From contig JAITQA010000135.1 in the NCBI GenBank assembly GCA_031289145.1, positions 1-42,635 of the forward strand: a stretch of DNA of 42,635 nucleotides, read 5' to 3'. The position numbers were made by a program, and so were the translations under genes. This DNA is from Dysgonamonadaceae bacterium (GTDB lineage Bacteria; Bacteroidota; Bacteroidia; Bacteroidales; Azobacteroidaceae). The first letter of the stretch is position 1, and each line of letters opens with the position of its first letter. A model generated the notes under the pieces. It saw only the letters and a list, made by a program, of their open reading frames with translations. It searched no databases and was not told where the DNA came from. Below are positions 41,560 to 42,635 of the stretch, one piece after another.

Positions 41560-41567
41560 CAAAAGTA
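41560..41567 (-). promoter_or_regulatory. Promoter -7 element of purM
   Basis: On the - strand TACTTTTG fits TAnnTTTG exactly; no TTTG at the expected -33 spacing. The leader would be about 14 bases. No purine riboswitch-like fold is possible in so short a leader. Confidence 0.55.
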
Positions 41568-41656
41568 GTAAAAATTTAGCAAAAAGTTTGATGATTTATG
41601 GGCTAAAACTTTTTTAAGGTGCTGTGGAAAATAAATGGCATAGCGTAAATTTTATA

Positions 41657-41893
41657 TTAACGATTAGCAGAGGATGTCTTGCGTTCGCTTTGCTCACTAT
41701 CTGACAAAACGATCATAACCAAATCAAAATCATTGGAGATGATTAAGTTCTATTTTCTTCCCGGTACGGTGTCCTTGAAGAAAGAACTTTCCGGTTGTTC
41801 TGCTTGCAAAAACTTCTGGAAGTCCCTGATTAGAGTGTTTACATGTGCACCCAAATATATGATAATCAGTTGGTTAATTTCATCACCTGTTTT
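41657..41893 (-). pseudogene. Degraded coding-like fragment in the purM-TerB gap
   Basis: The gap 41540-41956 (417 bp) has no intact gene. Within it a - strand frame with protein-like composition runs 'KTGDEINQLIIIYLGAHVNT' then 'LIRDFQKFLQAEQPESSFFK', reaches TAG at 41752-41750 after 'DTVPGRK', and reads on for another 30 codons ('NLIISNDFDLVMIVLSDSEQ' and so on) to TAA at 41659-41657. It has no ATG and is closed upstream by TGA. No family was recognised. The + strand frame over the same bases (41679-41900) has a less natural composition. It may be chance, or the tail of a lost gene. Confidence 0.3.
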
Positions 41894-41956
41894 TCATTAG
41901 CACATTAATTTATATATGAAAAATTTGCATTAATCGCTCATTATATAGATTATTCT

Positions 41957-42469
41957 CTATACTTTTATTTCTTCAAATTTTGGCAAATCTGCCAAGTCCA
42001 AATATTGTTGAGTAATCTTGTCCAAAGTTGTTTCTGTATGAATATCTTCGCCCAAAAACCACTCAATGTCTTCAACCGTAGCGAAAAAATGAGTAATAAT
42101 TGCATCATCACTCACTTTCAGGCGGTAACGTATAGTTTTGAAGAACTTAATTTCCGAATACTCAATTTTATTGTCAGCCTTGATAACTTTGATAGCGATA
42201 TCAATCAGAGAAAATTGTTCCTGTTCCGACAGGTCGACTGCTTTCTGCTCAAGCATTTTGAGAAAATCCGAGATAAATTTCTTGCCTCCTGCATTAATAT
42301 CAGTTACAAACTTCTCAATTTCTACATTGAAGTCCATGTTTTGAAAAACAGGCTCCTTTTCGCATATTGATTTAATCAGTGCAATTTCCTCAGGTGCGAT
42401 TTCGCCATCGCAGGCCATACAGATAAATGCTGTTTGTAACAATAATTTGTCAAATGTCATAGTATTCAT
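41957..42469 (-). CDS. TerB-like domain protein
   Basis: A 170-residue soluble helical protein. 'LLLQTAFICMACDGEIAPEE' followed by 'IALIKSICEKEPVF' is the first helical hairpin of TerB-like domains with the acidic metal-type DGEI motif, and 'LIDIAIKVIKADNKIEYSEI' then 'KFFKTIRYRLKVSD' is the second, with ADNKIEYSE. TerB domains occur in tellurite-resistance and stress clusters; the molecular role is unclear. The frame extends to 42565, but the ATG at 42469 (MNTMTFDKLL) is preferred because the upstream part coincides with a separate 44-codon ORF in another frame. Gap to that ORF is ten bases. Confidence 0.75.
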   Translation of the reverse strand: MNTMTFDKLLLQTAFICMACDGEIAPEEIALIKSICEKEPVFQNMDFNVEIEKFVTDINAGGKKFISDFLKMLEQKAVDLSEQEQFSLIDIAIKVIKADNKIEYSEIKFFKTIRYRLKVSDDAIITHFFATVEDIEWFLGEDIHTETTLDKITQQYLDLADLPKFEEIKV

Positions 42470-42479
42470 ATTGTTATTA

Positions 42480-42614
42480 TTATTTAATAAATCCAACTCT
42501 TGGTCTTTCCTGTATAATACCTTGCATTTCATTTTTGATATTTTCAAATTTTTTGAGGACATCAAGTGAAATGGTCGGCTTTTGATTTTTGATTACAAAT
42601 TCCAATGTTTCCAT
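42480..42614 (-). CDS. Small ORF or 3' end of a larger gene, upstream of the TerB-like gene
   Basis: Forty-four codons: 'METLEFVIKNQKPTISLDVL' then 'KKFENIKNEMQGIIQERPRV' and GFIK. The composition is protein-like and the arrangement, ten bases before the TerB-like start on the same strand, fits a two-gene operon. The frame remains open to the window edge above the ATG (EKTKRIT), so this may be the C-terminus of a longer protein. No family was recognised. Confidence 0.5.
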   Translation of the reverse strand: METLEFVIKNQKPTISLDVLKKFENIKNEMQGIIQERPRVGFIK

Positions 42615-42635
42615 TGTAATTCTTTTCGTTTTTTC

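Overview
The window is chromosomal DNA from a member of the Bacteroidota, most likely the order Bacteroidales. The evidence is a SusD-type polysaccharide-utilisation gene, type IX secretion (T9SS) C-terminal sorting domains on two secreted proteins, a BACON-like lipoprotein, DUF3467, an lptE/TPR-like/secG cluster, and promoters with a TAnnTTTG -7 element and a TTTG-like -33 element about 20 bp upstream. The T9SS tails argue for a Paludibacter/Tannerella/Dysgonomonas-like lineage rather than typical gut Bacteroides; the species cannot be named from the sequence.

Region 1 (1-10.2 kb, + strand) is the distal part of a polysaccharide utilisation locus. It holds the C-terminal half of a SusD-like glycan-binding lipoprotein, a MITE-like inverted repeat, a surface PL8 lyase with two discoidin domains and a T9SS tail, a GH2 beta-mannosidase, and a GH88-PL8 fusion enzyme. 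A decayed scrap of a GxDLY/SGNH esterase follows. Together they suggest breakdown of a uronic-acid polymer by beta-elimination, import of oligomers, and periplasmic removal of the unsaturated uronate and of mannose. A glycosaminoglycan or a xanthan-like glucuronomannan are both possible substrates.

Region 2 (10.2-14.4 kb, - strand) is one operon: threonylcarbamoyl-AMP synthase, a polyprenyl-phosphate sugar phosphotransferase, a ClC-type anion channel with CBS domains, and the CrcB/Fluc fluoride channel. Region 3 (14.5-19.8 kb, + strand) carries recJ, recQ, a family 2 glycosyltransferase and a GNAT acetyltransferase. Region 4 (19.9-26.6 kb, + strand) is accessory: a 1647-residue beta-helix repeat protein with T9SS tail, built from two duplicated halves, and an AAA-like/PD-(D/E)XK protein with its own promoter.

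Region 5 (26.7-32.9 kb, + strand) is a tightly packed housekeeping run: DUF3467, thrA, a sigma-54-type regulator, lptE, a conserved hypothetical, secG and ung. Region 6 (32.9-38.6 kb, - strand) is a ruvB-led operon that continues into a beta-barrel protein, a BACON-like/beta-propeller lipoprotein and a polysaccharide flippase. Region 7 (38.6-42.6 kb) has a probable toxin-antitoxin pair with a palindromic operator on its promoter, an ECF sigma factor with a small conserved protein, purM facing them across a strong shared terminator, a gene-poor stretch with a degraded coding fragment, a TerB-like protein and a 44-codon ORF at the edge. No rRNA, tRNA, CRISPR array, complete insertion sequence or prophage was seen.
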